Position numbers and translations under genes: made by a program | Origin: Thermoleophilaceae bacterium | GTDB taxonomy: Bacteria > Actinomycetota > Thermoleophilia > Solirubrobacterales > Thermoleophilaceae | Reading direction: 5' to 3' | Assembly: GCA_013812065.1 (NCBI GenBank) | Contig: JACCUC010000160.1 | Coordinates: 1-17,735 of the forward strand | DNA: 17,735 nt | The notes under the pieces: generated by a model | Database searches by the model: none | What the model saw: only the letters and a program-made list of their open reading frames with translations | Told to the model about the DNA's origin: nothing | Part shown: positions 8,340 to 14,898 of the stretch, one piece after another | Layout: the number at the start of each line of letters is the position of its first letter | Position numbering within the stretch: position 1 is the first letter of the stretch

Positions 8340-8377
8340 GGCACGAATCGAGGCCGGGTCCGCCCTTGGCTCCCGAC

Positions 8378-9640
8378 CTACCGGGCGGGTCCCCGGCGCC
8401 GCGCCGATGCTATTGCGCGTAGCCGGCCCCGCGGACCGGCCAACGCGCCCTTGGCGACTCTCAGCGGCCGGGTCACGCGCCACGAGAGCGACTCCTCGAT
8501 GGCGACCCGCGCCCTTCGCTCGTGGGCGGCCTCCGCTTGTGCTCGCATGACCGATCGCTCGCGCTGTCCGCCGGCATAGTCGAGGCCCAGCGCGGGGGAG
8601 GCGCCGTCCGCGGCGGGCTCGAGGGCCGCTCCAGCCGCCTCCATCTCTCCCCTCGTCCACTCGAGCTCCTCGAGGGCCCGATCGAGTGCCGCTCGTGCGT
8701 GGCGCTCCTCGCGCCGAGCGCGATCGCGGTCCAGTCGCGCCAGGGCCACGGCCTCGTCGCGCTCCTGCCGGGCTGCGGTCCGGCGCTCCTCGGCGTGTCG
8801 CCACAGGTTGGGGACGAAGCCCTCGATCGCCTCGCTCAACGCGGGCTCGCGCGCGGAGGTTCGGTGGTGGCGGAGGTCCTCCTCGATGACGCCGTCGAGC
8901 TCGGCGCGGACCGACTCGGGCACATCGGTCAGGTCCCGACCGACGAAAGCGGCGAGACGGGCGAGCTGCCACTCGGGGTCGGAGAAGTAGTCCTCGTAGA
9001 AGACGAGCAGGCGCTCGTCCCCGCCCGTGTTGTCGAGCGCTTCGGCGCCGTAGCGGAGCCAGAGCGCATTGGCGGCCTCCCACGTGAGGGTATCCGGCGC
9101 CCGGCGCAGCAGCGATGCGGCGACGTCGGCCGGGTTGCGCAGACATACGACGTAGCGTGCGGGGGGCAAGAGCTCGCGCCAGAAGGGCAGCGTGAGGCTG
9201 GTTCGCGGGTCCTTCCAGGTCCACTCGCCGGCGTCTGCGAACTGAGCGTCGACGACTTCGCGAGCACGCTCCCTGAGCGGCTCGAGCTCGGGGCTGCGTT
9301 CCCAGTCGGGCGGCATGTCAGGAGGGCTCGACCAACTGCCCCCGAGCGCCTCCAGAAGGGCATCGTTGATCTCCGTGATCGGGCGCTGCTCCCAGGATCC
9401 ACGCGGGTTGTCGGGCGCCGGCTGGAGCGGGCTCACCTCGGCCGCGAGGCTGAAGCCCAGAAGGTCGAGCACCGAAGCGGTGAGCGACGTGCCGCAGCGG
9501 TGCATTCCGAGCACGCCGACGACACGGGGAGCGTTGTCGGGCCAGGCGGCGATCGCGCCAGTGTATTCGCTGCCTACGCGCTCCCCGGCGCGTCCCGGGC
9601 CCCCCGAGTCGCCTCGACCAGCCGGTGACGCGCTCGCCAT
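8378..9640 (-). CDS. Sulfotransferase with coiled-coil and SWRVTRPLR tail
   Basis: 420 residues from ATG 9640, which has AGGG about 9 nt upstream and overlaps the preceding gene by 67 nt; a GTG at 9670 would lengthen it by 10 residues. The PAPS 5'-phosphosulfate loop is VLGMHRCGTSLTASVL (43-58), and the 3'-phosphate block is RYVVCLRNPADVAASLLRR (162-180), with WKDPR (142-146) between them. This fits the Sulfotransfer_3 family. Residues about 280-335 and 355-383 are charged and Ala-rich, predicted coiled coil. LSWRVTRPLR (385-394) follows, then a very basic C-terminus. The enzyme probably sulfates a glycan or glycan precursor in the cytoplasm, and the basic tail could bring it to the membrane or a complex. 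It sits third in the minus-strand operon between methyltransferases and the GT4 fusion. Confidence 0.9.
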   Translation of the reverse strand: MASASPAGRGDSGGPGRAGERVGSEYTGAIAAWPDNAPRVVGVLGMHRCGTSLTASVLDLLGFSLAAEVSPLQPAPDNPRGSWEQRPITEINDALLEALGGSWSSPPDMPPDWERSPELEPLRERAREVVDAQFADAGEWTWKDPRTSLTLPFWRELLPPARYVVCLRNPADVAASLLRRAPDTLTWEAANALWLRYGAEALDNTGGDERLLVFYEDYFSDPEWQLARLAAFVGRDLTDVPESVRAELDGVIEEDLRHHRTSAREPALSEAIEGFVPNLWRHAEERRTAARQERDEAVALARLDRDRARREERHARAALDRALEELEWTRGEMEAAGAALEPAADGASPALGLDYAGGQRERSVMRAQAEAAHERRARVAIEESLSWRVTRPLRVAKGALAGPRGRLRAIASARRRGPAR

Positions 9641-10341
9641 ACCACGCCACCCTTGACGATGCGTGCCCACTCACGTCGTCGAAACGGCCGCAGTGCGATC
9701 ACGATCTCCTGCATCTGCCAGAGCGGCCGCGCGAAGGTCAGGTGGGGCTTGGGCGGATGCAGTGCAGGGTCGAAGGCATGCTGGTTCTTACGCGTCCCGA
9801 GCGGGATCACACTCGGATGTCGCGAGTCGCGGACCAGGCCCCGGAAGCGGATCGAGTATCGGTCGAGCCCGAGCCGCTCGAACATCGAGCAGTAGTCGGC
9901 GACCTGCGGGTGGGCGGTGTGCCCGCTCCAGTGCCACCAGTACTGCCGCACGCCGAGCCCTTCGACGAAGCCCTCGCCCTCGAAGGAAGGGTGCTGGATG
10001 TAGAGGAAGTCGGTCGCGACCGAGGCCGCACGCCCGAGCACCGCCTCCACGGCCTCGAGGCCCGGCAGGTGCTCGAGGAAGTCGATCATCGAGACGAAGC
10101 GGACGGGCACGGGAACCTCGAGCGTCGTCGCGTCGGCCTGTACCGCTTCGTGGCCCGCGCGGACCGCCTCCCCCACCTTCACCGGGTCGAGATCCACGCC
10201 GATGCCCCGGCGGGCTCCGAAGCGCCGCCGGCAGTACGCGGTCGAGGCTCCGCGAGAGCAGCCGAGGTCGAGGAAGTCGAAGCGGCCCCAGTCAACCGCA
10301 TCGAGGGACGGCACAGCCGCTCGAGTCGCCAAGCCGGCCAA
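9574..10341 (-). CDS. Class I SAM methyltransferase, downstream copy of a tandem pair
   Basis: 255 residues from TTG 10341, 16 bp after the stop of its paralogue; an internal GTG (residue 10) is another possible start. Motif I is FLDLGCSRG (23-31), the beta-2 acidic residue is in GIGVDLDP (47-53), ADATTLEV follows, and SMIDFLEHLPG (84-94) fits the motif IV region. The middle (HPSFEGEGFVE, then GHTAHPQVADYCSMFERLG) is nearly identical to the upstream gene; over about 220 residues the two are about 60-65% identical by eye. The substrate is unknown, and a sugar of the surface glycan is the natural guess. Downstream it overlaps the sulfotransferase gene by 67 nt, an unusually long overlap that suggests translational coupling. 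Confidence 0.85.
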   Translation of the reverse strand: MAGLATRAAVPSLDAVDWGRFDFLDLGCSRGASTAYCRRRFGARRGIGVDLDPVKVGEAVRAGHEAVQADATTLEVPVPVRFVSMIDFLEHLPGLEAVEAVLGRAASVATDFLYIQHPSFEGEGFVEGLGVRQYWWHWSGHTAHPQVADYCSMFERLGLDRYSIRFRGLVRDSRHPSVIPLGTRKNQHAFDPALHPPKPHLTFARPLWQMQEIVIALRPFRRREWARIVKGGVVWRARHRLVEATRGARDAPGSA

Positions 10342-10357
10342 AGCGCGTTTGCGCTCG

Positions 10358-11155
10358 CTAGCGGTCGACCGCGGCGACTATCTGCGCCCAGTCCGAGGAG
10401 GAGAACGGCCGCAGCGCGACGAGGATGTCCTGAGCGCGCCAGAGGGGGCGGGGGAAGCGGACGCGCGGCTTCGGCGAATGGAGCGCCGCGTCGTAGTCGT
10501 GCTGGTCGATCGGCGCATCGACGGGAAGGATGCTCGGGTGGTCTGAGTCGGTGATCGGATCGCGGTAACGGATCATGTACTGGTCGAGGCCGAGCCGCTC
10601 GAACATCGAGCAGTAGTCGGCGACCTGCGGGTGGGCGGTGTGCCCTCGCCAGTGCCACCAGTACTGCCTGAAGCCAAGCTGCTCGACGAAGCCCTCGCCC
10701 TCGAAGGAGGGATGGCGGATGAAGAGGAAGTCAGTCGCCACGGCCGCCGCGCGTTCGATCGACGCCTCGACGACGTCGAGGCCGGGCAGGTGCTCGAGGA
10801 AGTCCATCATCGAGCAAAAGCGGACGGCATCTCGCGCCTCGAGCTTCGTCGCGTCGGCGATCACGGCGTCGAAGCCCGCCTCCAGCGTCTGCGCGACCTT
10901 GGAAGGATCGAGGTCGATACCGAGGCCTTTGCGTGCCTTGAAGGACCTGCGAGCCCAGTCGAGCGAGCCACCTTTGGAGCAGCCGAGGTCGACAAAGTCG
11001 AACCGCGTCCAGTCGACGTCGGCCAACGATCGCCCGGCGGCTCGGCCCCGAGGCCGCGAGTGCGCACGAAGAGACGGAAGAGAGAGTCGCAAGGCTCGTG
11101 GTACGCGACACGCCGGAGCCGGCTGAGCGTGGAGAGGCGGTCGCGAAGCGCTCAT
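10358..11155 (-). CDS. Class I SAM methyltransferase, upstream copy of a tandem pair, with suspect N-terminus
   Basis: 265 residues from ATG 11155; ATG 11206 is also in frame but has no ribosome site. Residues from about 44 match the downstream paralogue closely: FVDLGCSKGG (54-63) is motif I, GLGIDLDPSKV carries the beta-2 acid, then MMDFLEHLPGL, and HTAHPQVADYCSMFERLG is identical in both. The first 40 residues look unlike protein: third-position GC there is about 57%, while the next frame, reading RLSTLSRLRRVAYHEPC and CDSLFRLFVRTRGLG, has about 80%. This suggests two compensating single-base indels, one beside the ATG and one near 11040, leaving the catalytic domain intact. It is the first gene of the minus-strand operon and probably methylates a glycan component. 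No promoter could be identified upstream. Confidence 0.8.
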   Translation of the reverse strand: MSASRPPLHAQPAPACRVPRALRLSLPSLRAHSRPRGRAAGRSLADVDWTRFDFVDLGCSKGGSLDWARRSFKARKGLGIDLDPSKVAQTLEAGFDAVIADATKLEARDAVRFCSMMDFLEHLPGLDVVEASIERAAAVATDFLFIRHPSFEGEGFVEQLGFRQYWWHWRGHTAHPQVADYCSMFERLGLDQYMIRYRDPITDSDHPSILPVDAPIDQHDYDAALHSPKPRVRFPRPLWRAQDILVALRPFSSSDWAQIVAAVDR

Positions 11156-11338
11156 CCTATCCGCCCCGGGAGTTCCGCCGATGAGCGTGGACCGCCTTCG
11201 AGTCATGGCATCGGGTCTCGTCGCAGTATCGGTTCTACATGATGGTGCGTATCCTCTTCAGGAGCTTGCAGGACGTAACTGACAGCCGGGGCAGACTTCT
11301 GCCGCTAGCACCCACCGCACCTCACAGGAGGGGTTCCC
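11156..11338. other. Intergenic stretch upstream of the minus-strand operon
   Basis: About 180 bp between the operon start and the methyltransferase fragment. It should contain the operon promoter, but no convincing -35/-10 pair is visible. GGCAG (11290-11294) and CTGCC (11299-11303) make a small hairpin with loop ACTT, just before the Shine-Dalgarno at 11326. Confidence 0.4.
11326..11333 (+). promoter_or_regulatory. Strong Shine-Dalgarno before a non-standard ATT start
   Basis: AGGAGGGG lies 5 nt before ATT at 11339, where the methyltransferase fragment begins. The position marks the former start codon, now ATT instead of ATG or GTG. Confidence 0.55.
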
Positions 11339-11560
11339 ATTAGCGACGAGCAGTTCCGCCAGGAGATCATCCGGCTCGGCCCCTGGCACCACGACATCAC
11401 CGTCCGCGACGGGATTACCACCCGCATCTCAGCCGACATCGAGTACCCCCGCCACTATGGAAGACCCGGGATGCTCAACTGGCGGCCCGAGTTCACCGGG
11501 CGTATGACGCGCGTCTATCCCGACGGGCTGGCCGGCGCAGCGTCATGGAGTGCTCCTAGG
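11339..11560 (+). pseudogene. 5' fragment of a methyltransferase gene, frameshifted
   Basis: From ATT 11339 the frame reads SDEQFRQEIIRLGPWHHDI, later GITTRISADIEYP and TRVYPDGLAG. This is the N-terminal pattern of class I SAM methyltransferases related to the DUF1698/CmoB-like group, in which the next residues are a strand of the RSVLDCACN type (motif I). Here the frame turns to nonsense after LAG, but shifting by one base restores RSVMECS, followed at once by TAG (11557-11559). A one-base deletion near 11536 therefore broke the gene, and the rest of the domain is missing. The Shine-Dalgarno is still perfect. It is read as decayed, not functional. The family resemblance is from memory of the pattern and is moderately sure. 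Confidence 0.55.
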
Positions 11561-11613
11561 GCTTCGCTGGAGCCACCGGCGGATCTGCCCTAGGGAGATA
11601 ACCCCCCGAACCG

Positions 11614-11620
11614 AAGGAGG
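11614..11620 (+). promoter_or_regulatory. Shine-Dalgarno of the 64-codon ORF
   Basis: AAGGAGG, 6 nt before GTG 11627: a near-ideal ribosome site that makes this short ORF credible. Confidence 0.6.
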
Positions 11621-11626
11621 CCACTC

Positions 11627-11821
11627 GTGACAGCGCACGAGAACGGTTCCACACGGTCGGCGCCCGAACTCGTCGTCGTGGCTCGACCCGAGGCGGAGGT
11701 GCGTGTGGGGCGCGAGGGGGTCGCCGCGGCGATCGAAGGGGAATCTCTAACCGAAGCCCTCTCGGGGACCAACGTCCGGCTTCAGGCCCTCTTTGGCCTT
11801 ACCGGGTCGTCGCGGGCTTAG
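11627..11821 (+). CDS. Short ORF (64 aa), hypothetical, possibly a gene fragment
   Basis: GTG start with a strong Shine-Dalgarno, 64 residues, TAG at 11819-11821, ending 5 bp before the ATG of the membrane glycosyltransferase, whose own AGGGG (11820-11824) overlaps the stop. Ribosomes finishing this ORF would be well placed to start on the next. The sequence (PELVVVARPEAEVRVGREG, later NVRLQALFG) has alternating hydrophobic strands and no signal peptide or membrane span. The pattern vaguely recalls the N-terminal segment of large subtilase-type proteins, so it may be the 5' stub of a lost gene like the fragment just upstream. A coupling leader for the next gene is the other reading. Function is not assigned. 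Confidence 0.5.
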   Translation: MTAHENGSTRSAPELVVVARPEAEVRVGREGVAAAIEGESLTEALSGTNVRLQALFGLTGSSRA

Positions 11822-11826
11822 GGGAC

Positions 11827-13482
11827 ATGGCTCCGGACACCCCCGCGGCCGGCTCCCGAAGCCGCACCGTCGCAGAACGCCTGAGCCTCACTGGGTGGCC
11901 CAGCCGCGACCGCTGGGCGCTCGTGGGCATCGTCGTACTCGCCGCTCTGCTCTTCTGGACTCGGCTCGTCGGCCTCGACGAGAGCCTCTGGTGGGACGAG
12001 ATATACGCGGTGGTCACGGCGATCAACGTGGGTCCTTCCGGCATCTGGTTCGGCACTTACCAGCCGAACAACCACGTCCTCTTCAATCTTCTGACCTGGG
12101 CGACGGCCGTGATGCTCGGTCCCTCCGAGCCCGTGTACCGCGTGTGGTCGGTGCTTCCCGCCCTCGGCGCGGCGGCGCTCCTGACCGCTTGGGCCTGGCG
12201 CCGACTCGGGCGGCTGACCGCCGTCTTTGTTCTGTTTCTGGTTACCACGGCGCCGATCTACGTCGACCTGACCCGCCAAGCTCGGGGCTACGGGCTGATG
12301 GCGCTGGCCGCCGTCGGGCTGCTCGTGACTGCCGACCGCCTGATCGCTGCCGGGAGCAAAGACGACGCTGGCCTTGCTCGACCGATCGGCGGCGAACGAG
12401 CTCAGCGGCGGCGCTGGGTTGCCTACGGCGCCGCCGGAATGCTCGGGCTGTACACCCACGTCGGCTTCGTCTTCGGCTTTCTCACCCAGACACTGGTCCT
12501 GCTGCTCAGGCGGAGCCTCCTTCGAGCGGCGATCGTCACCGTGGTGGCGGCGGGCATCCTCTGCCTCGCCTTCTACGCGCCGTTGCTCGGGCAGATGGCC
12601 TCGAACCTCTCGTATAACTACGGCGGGAAGCCGCGGACCGAGGACAAGAAGCAGGCTCACGCGCCGGGCCCAGGCCAGGGAAACAAGGAGGCGCGACCCC
12701 CCCTCGAGTGGCATTCGACCGTGACCGGCGCCGCGTCGCTGGCCGCGCCCGTGGTCGAGGTGGTGGCCAGAGGTAAGTACGACGAGTCGTGCACCGTTAG
12801 GTGCTACTCCGGAAAACGGCTCCTGCTTGTCCTTCCCGTCCTGCTCGCGGCCGGAATCGGCGGCTGGTCACTCTGGCGGTTCGGTCGCCGCTGGCTGCTC
12901 GCGCTACTCGCCATACCGCCCACCGCGACCTTCTTCGTCCTCACCGTTCCGCAGGGGTTCGTGGCCAACCGCTTCGTCAGTTTCACGCTCGTGCACATCC
13001 TGGTGTTGATGGCGATCGGTCTGTCGGCGGCGCTTGCCTGGGCCTGGAGCTTTCAGCGCGCCCGGCCGGTCGTCGCGCCGCTGGGGCTCCTGCTGGCGCT
13101 GTTCGCGCTGTTTCAGTTCACCGTCGCCGCCATGCGCTGGATCAAGATTCCGAAGGAGGACATGAAGCGTGCGGCCGCGATCGTCGAGCAGAGCGGCGCG
13201 AGGCCGATCGTGACGAACAGCAAGTACCTGCTCGGATGGCGCTACTACCTGAAGCCTGAGGACGTGACCCGGCTGGCACCGGCGCGGCTCGAGTCCATGT
13301 TCTGCAATGAAAACGGTGGCTTCGGCTTCATCGACCACCCACTTATGACTCAGATGGTCAACACCTCGTGCCTCGCCGGTCGTGGCACCCGGATTCGGGT
13401 GCCACAGCGCTCGCGAGGTAAGCACATCGACGTGTGGCTCGTCCCGCCCCGCTCACCCGGAGCCGCAGCGGCCAGGAACTGA
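11827..13482 (+). CDS. GT39/ArnT-like polytopic membrane glycosyltransferase
   Basis: 551 residues from ATG 11827, with AGGGG 2 nt upstream. The first hydrophobic segment is residues 31-47; the loop after it has ESLWWDEIYA (52-61), the acidic D-E signature of GT-C enzymes in the PMT/ArnT/GT39 group, followed by NNHVLFNLLTW (81-91). DLTRQARGYGLMAL (147-160) is the conserved Arg-containing segment. More membrane segments lie near 104-124, 131-147, 200-226, 232-252, 331-350, 356-374, 386-407 and 414-435, with NRFVSF (381-386) late in the protein and an outward C-terminal domain. Such enzymes take sugar from a polyprenyl-phosphate carrier and add it to a glycan, lipid or protein on the outer face of the membrane. 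The charged loop at 266-292 is unusually Lys/Pro/Gly-rich. The family is secure, the acceptor unknown. Confidence 0.88.
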   Translation: MAPDTPAAGSRSRTVAERLSLTGWPSRDRWALVGIVVLAALLFWTRLVGLDESLWWDEIYAVVTAINVGPSGIWFGTYQPNNHVLFNLLTWATAVMLGPSEPVYRVWSVLPALGAAALLTAWAWRRLGRLTAVFVLFLVTTAPIYVDLTRQARGYGLMALAAVGLLVTADRLIAAGSKDDAGLARPIGGERAQRRRWVAYGAAGMLGLYTHVGFVFGFLTQTLVLLLRRSLLRAAIVTVVAAGILCLAFYAPLLGQMASNLSYNYGGKPRTEDKKQAHAPGPGQGNKEARPPLEWHSTVTGAASLAAPVVEVVARGKYDESCTVRCYSGKRLLLVLPVLLAAGIGGWSLWRFGRRWLLALLAIPPTATFFVLTVPQGFVANRFVSFTLVHILVLMAIGLSAALAWAWSFQRARPVVAPLGLLLALFALFQFTVAAMRWIKIPKEDMKRAAAIVEQSGARPIVTNSKYLLGWRYYLKPEDVTRLAPARLESMFCNENGGFGFIDHPLMTQMVNTSCLAGRGTRIRVPQRSRGKHIDVWLVPPRSPGAAAARN

Positions 13483-13488
13483 GGCAAA

Positions 13489-13808
13489 GGGTCATCACCG
13501 GGACAATCGGGCTCAGCGCAGCGGCGGTTCGGGGTGCGATTCCCGAGCCTGCTGAGCTGGTAGACGTGGAAGAGCTCGATGCGGACCTCGGCGTCAGGTA
13601 GCCGCTCCCCGACCGCCTTTCGTACCGCGCGATCGCCACCCGTGGGCAGCGTCGCGGGGCGCGAACGTAGACGGCCCCGCGGGGCTGGCCCCACGAAGCG
13701 CAGGCTCGCCGCCGGCGGAGTGCCAGCTCGACGATCATCCCCTCTGCGGTGAACGAGACGTCGATGACCGTCGCGCCGGGAGGCGCAGCAGGCGGTGGTG
13801 ACGCGGAT
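13489..13808 (-). pseudogene. Decayed ISL3-family transposase remnant
   Basis: On the minus strand AGGAGGG (13814-13820) precedes ATC at 13808, and the sequence then matches an ISL3 transposase only if frames are switched: IRVTT, then RLLRLP, then PGATVIDVSFTAEGMIVELA and LRRRR. This is the typical N-terminus before the zinc-binding Cys region. After a large internal loss, the stretch at about 13554-13628 reads KAVGERLPDAEVRIELFHVY and QL, matching the DPFHVVQL region of the DDE core. At least three frameshifts and a big deletion make it inactive. GGGTCATCACCGGGACAAT at 13489 could be the outer end of the element, but no good inverted partner was found near 13810-13950. Confidence 0.55.
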
Positions 13809-13976
13809 GCCGTCCCTCCTTGGGAGCCGCTGTCGTTGATCAGTCAGGGCCTGCCCAGAGTGGGCGGCGGCGCCTGGTCCCACCACGGCGACCCGAGATA
13901 TGGGCGGTGGATCCCGTGAAGGTCCCACTCGACCGCGAGGAGAACCATCTTGGCGCTTTGAGAGCGCGACGCTTGA
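13809..13976. other. Gap between the transposase remnant and the next gene
   Basis: About 170 bp. A 34-codon minus-strand ORF (13844-13948, ATG at 13948) reads MVLLAVEWDLHGIHRPYLG and so on, but it has no Shine-Dalgarno and no recognised family, so it is not called as a gene. Nothing else is seen. Confidence 0.4.
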
Positions 13977-14804
13977 TCACACGGAGCGGCGCGGCCCACC
14001 TTCCCGACCCCCGGGATCGTCATGCGCGACCTGTCGCGCTGCCATCCGCGGGTTGGCCCGGGCCCTTCGGTTCGCGACCCGCTCGAAGAGGGCGATCCCG
14101 CCAAAGCGGCCGCGATACTCGAGCCCGAGATCGTCCTTTCTCTCATCAACGGCCCGGCGAACACCGTACTCGCCGGTTTCGTTGAGCGGATGGAAGTAGT
14201 CGTGGAACATGATGACCCCGGTCGGGGCGATTCGGCCTTCGAGCGCCCCGATATCCGCGATAACGCCGTCGTAGGAGTGGTCGCCGTCGACGAACACCGT
14301 GTCGAAGGTGGCGTCGAGGCCACGCACGATCGTCGAGGAGTCGCCCTGAAGAAGGGTCACGCGCTTGAGCAGGCGGTGGCTCTTGAGATGACGCCGCGCC
14401 CAGGGCAGGTACCGGTCGTCGTACTCGATCGAGGTCAGGTGGCCGTCGCCGCGCCCGTCGCGGATGCCCATGGCGAGCACGACGGTGCTGCGACCGTGCA
14501 GGCGACCGATCTCGAGAACCGGGCCACGCGCGAAGTAGCCCGCCTCGTAGAGCTTGGCGTGATCGCCCGGCTCGAGCTTGCCGCGAATGTCATCGACCAG
14601 CTCCTCCACCTTCGGGTGGGTCTCGTTGAGGAAGCCGCGCCCCTCGAAGAAAGAGGGCGCGTAGCGGTGGGTGCTCTTGTCGACGTGCGGCTGAACGAAG
14701 CGTCGCTCCCGCGCTCCGTCGGGGCGCTCGCGCTTCTCGGAAGCGCGGTGCCGTCTTCCCAATCTCTCGACGAACCTGGTAAGCCCGCTCCGCACGTCTA
14801 TCAC
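13977..14804 (-). CDS. Class I SAM methyltransferase (methyltransferase-24 / CmcI-like)
   Basis: 275 residues from GTG 14804 (a GTG three codons later is also possible; neither has a clear ribosome site). After a basic N-terminal 45 residues, the core shows PVLEIGRLHGRSTVVLAMG (95-113) as motif I, TSIEYDDRYL (124-133) with the beta-2 acid, VTLLQGDS (149-156), DTVFVDGDHSYDGVIADI (168-185) and GVIMFHDYF (196-204), where Asp and His bind metal in related O-methyltransferases and hydroxylases. The order is that of Methyltransf_24, a family often found in cephalosporin and polysaccharide clusters. It probably O-methylates a sugar in the cytoplasm. The last 30 residues are low-complexity and basic. 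It is transcribed away from the GT4 gene at 14895 across a 90-bp shared upstream region that contains a strong hairpin. Confidence 0.88.
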   Translation of the reverse strand: MIDVRSGLTRFVERLGRRHRASEKRERPDGARERRFVQPHVDKSTHRYAPSFFEGRGFLNETHPKVEELVDDIRGKLEPGDHAKLYEAGYFARGPVLEIGRLHGRSTVVLAMGIRDGRGDGHLTSIEYDDRYLPWARRHLKSHRLLKRVTLLQGDSSTIVRGLDATFDTVFVDGDHSYDGVIADIGALEGRIAPTGVIMFHDYFHPLNETGEYGVRRAVDERKDDLGLEYRGRFGGIALFERVANRRARANPRMAARQVAHDDPGGREGGPRRSV

Positions 14805-14838
14805 CGTAAGCTACCCAGAGTGGGTCGCTCGCTCGACA

Positions 14839-14870
14839 CCCTCCTCGGTCCGTCGCGGTCCCGAGGAGGG
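14839..14870. promoter_or_regulatory. Perfect 10-bp inverted repeat between divergent genes
   Basis: CCCTCCTCGG (14839-14848) pairs perfectly with CCGAGGAGGG (14861-14870); the 12-base loop can fold further through CCG (14850-14852) and CGG (14856-14858). In RNA of the plus strand the 3' arm hides an AGGAGGG ribosome site just before a tiny ORF. It may be an operator for the divergent pair or a translation-control hairpin. Confidence 0.5.
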
Positions 14871-14871
14871 G

Positions 14872-14898
14872 ATGGCACGAAGCCGGGAGCTTCCGTGA
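14872..14898 (+). CDS. Possible 8-codon upstream ORF coupled to the GT4 gene
   Basis: ATG 14872 follows AGGAGGGG directly and encodes MARSRELP; its TGA (14896-14898) overlaps the GTG start of the GT4 gene as GTGA. The Shine-Dalgarno spacing is too short to be ideal, so translation is uncertain. Confidence 0.25.
   Translation: MARSRELP

Noticed and set aside
8340..9224. N-terminal extension of the GT4 fusion frame
   Set aside because: This part is an alternative frame of the sulfotransferase gene, rich in Arg and Pro, and the natural ATG at 8339 starts just after that gene ends.
11555..11595. Repeated CCTAGGG (11555-11561 and 11589-11595)
   Set aside because: Only 7 bp and present just twice; likely chance within decayed sequence.
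11818..12714. 298-codon minus-strand ORF over the GT39 gene
   Set aside because: Antisense to an obvious polytopic membrane protein.
13520..13570. tRNA-like stretch (TTCGGGGTGCGATTCCC)
   Set aside because: No acceptor or anticodon stem can be built around it, and it lies within the transposase remnant.
13350..13928. 192-codon minus-strand ORF treated as one gene
   Set aside because: Its recognisable pieces belong to several frames of a broken transposase, and its end runs into the GT39 gene.
13844..13948. 34-codon minus-strand ORF reading MVLLAVEWDLHGIHRPYLG and so on
   Set aside because: Protein-like in look but has no ribosome site and no recognised family; left unannotated.
14022..14894. 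N-terminal extension of the GT4 frame at 14895
   Set aside because: It is antisense to the methyltransferase-24 gene and has no glycosyltransferase features; GTG 14895 has a ribosome site.
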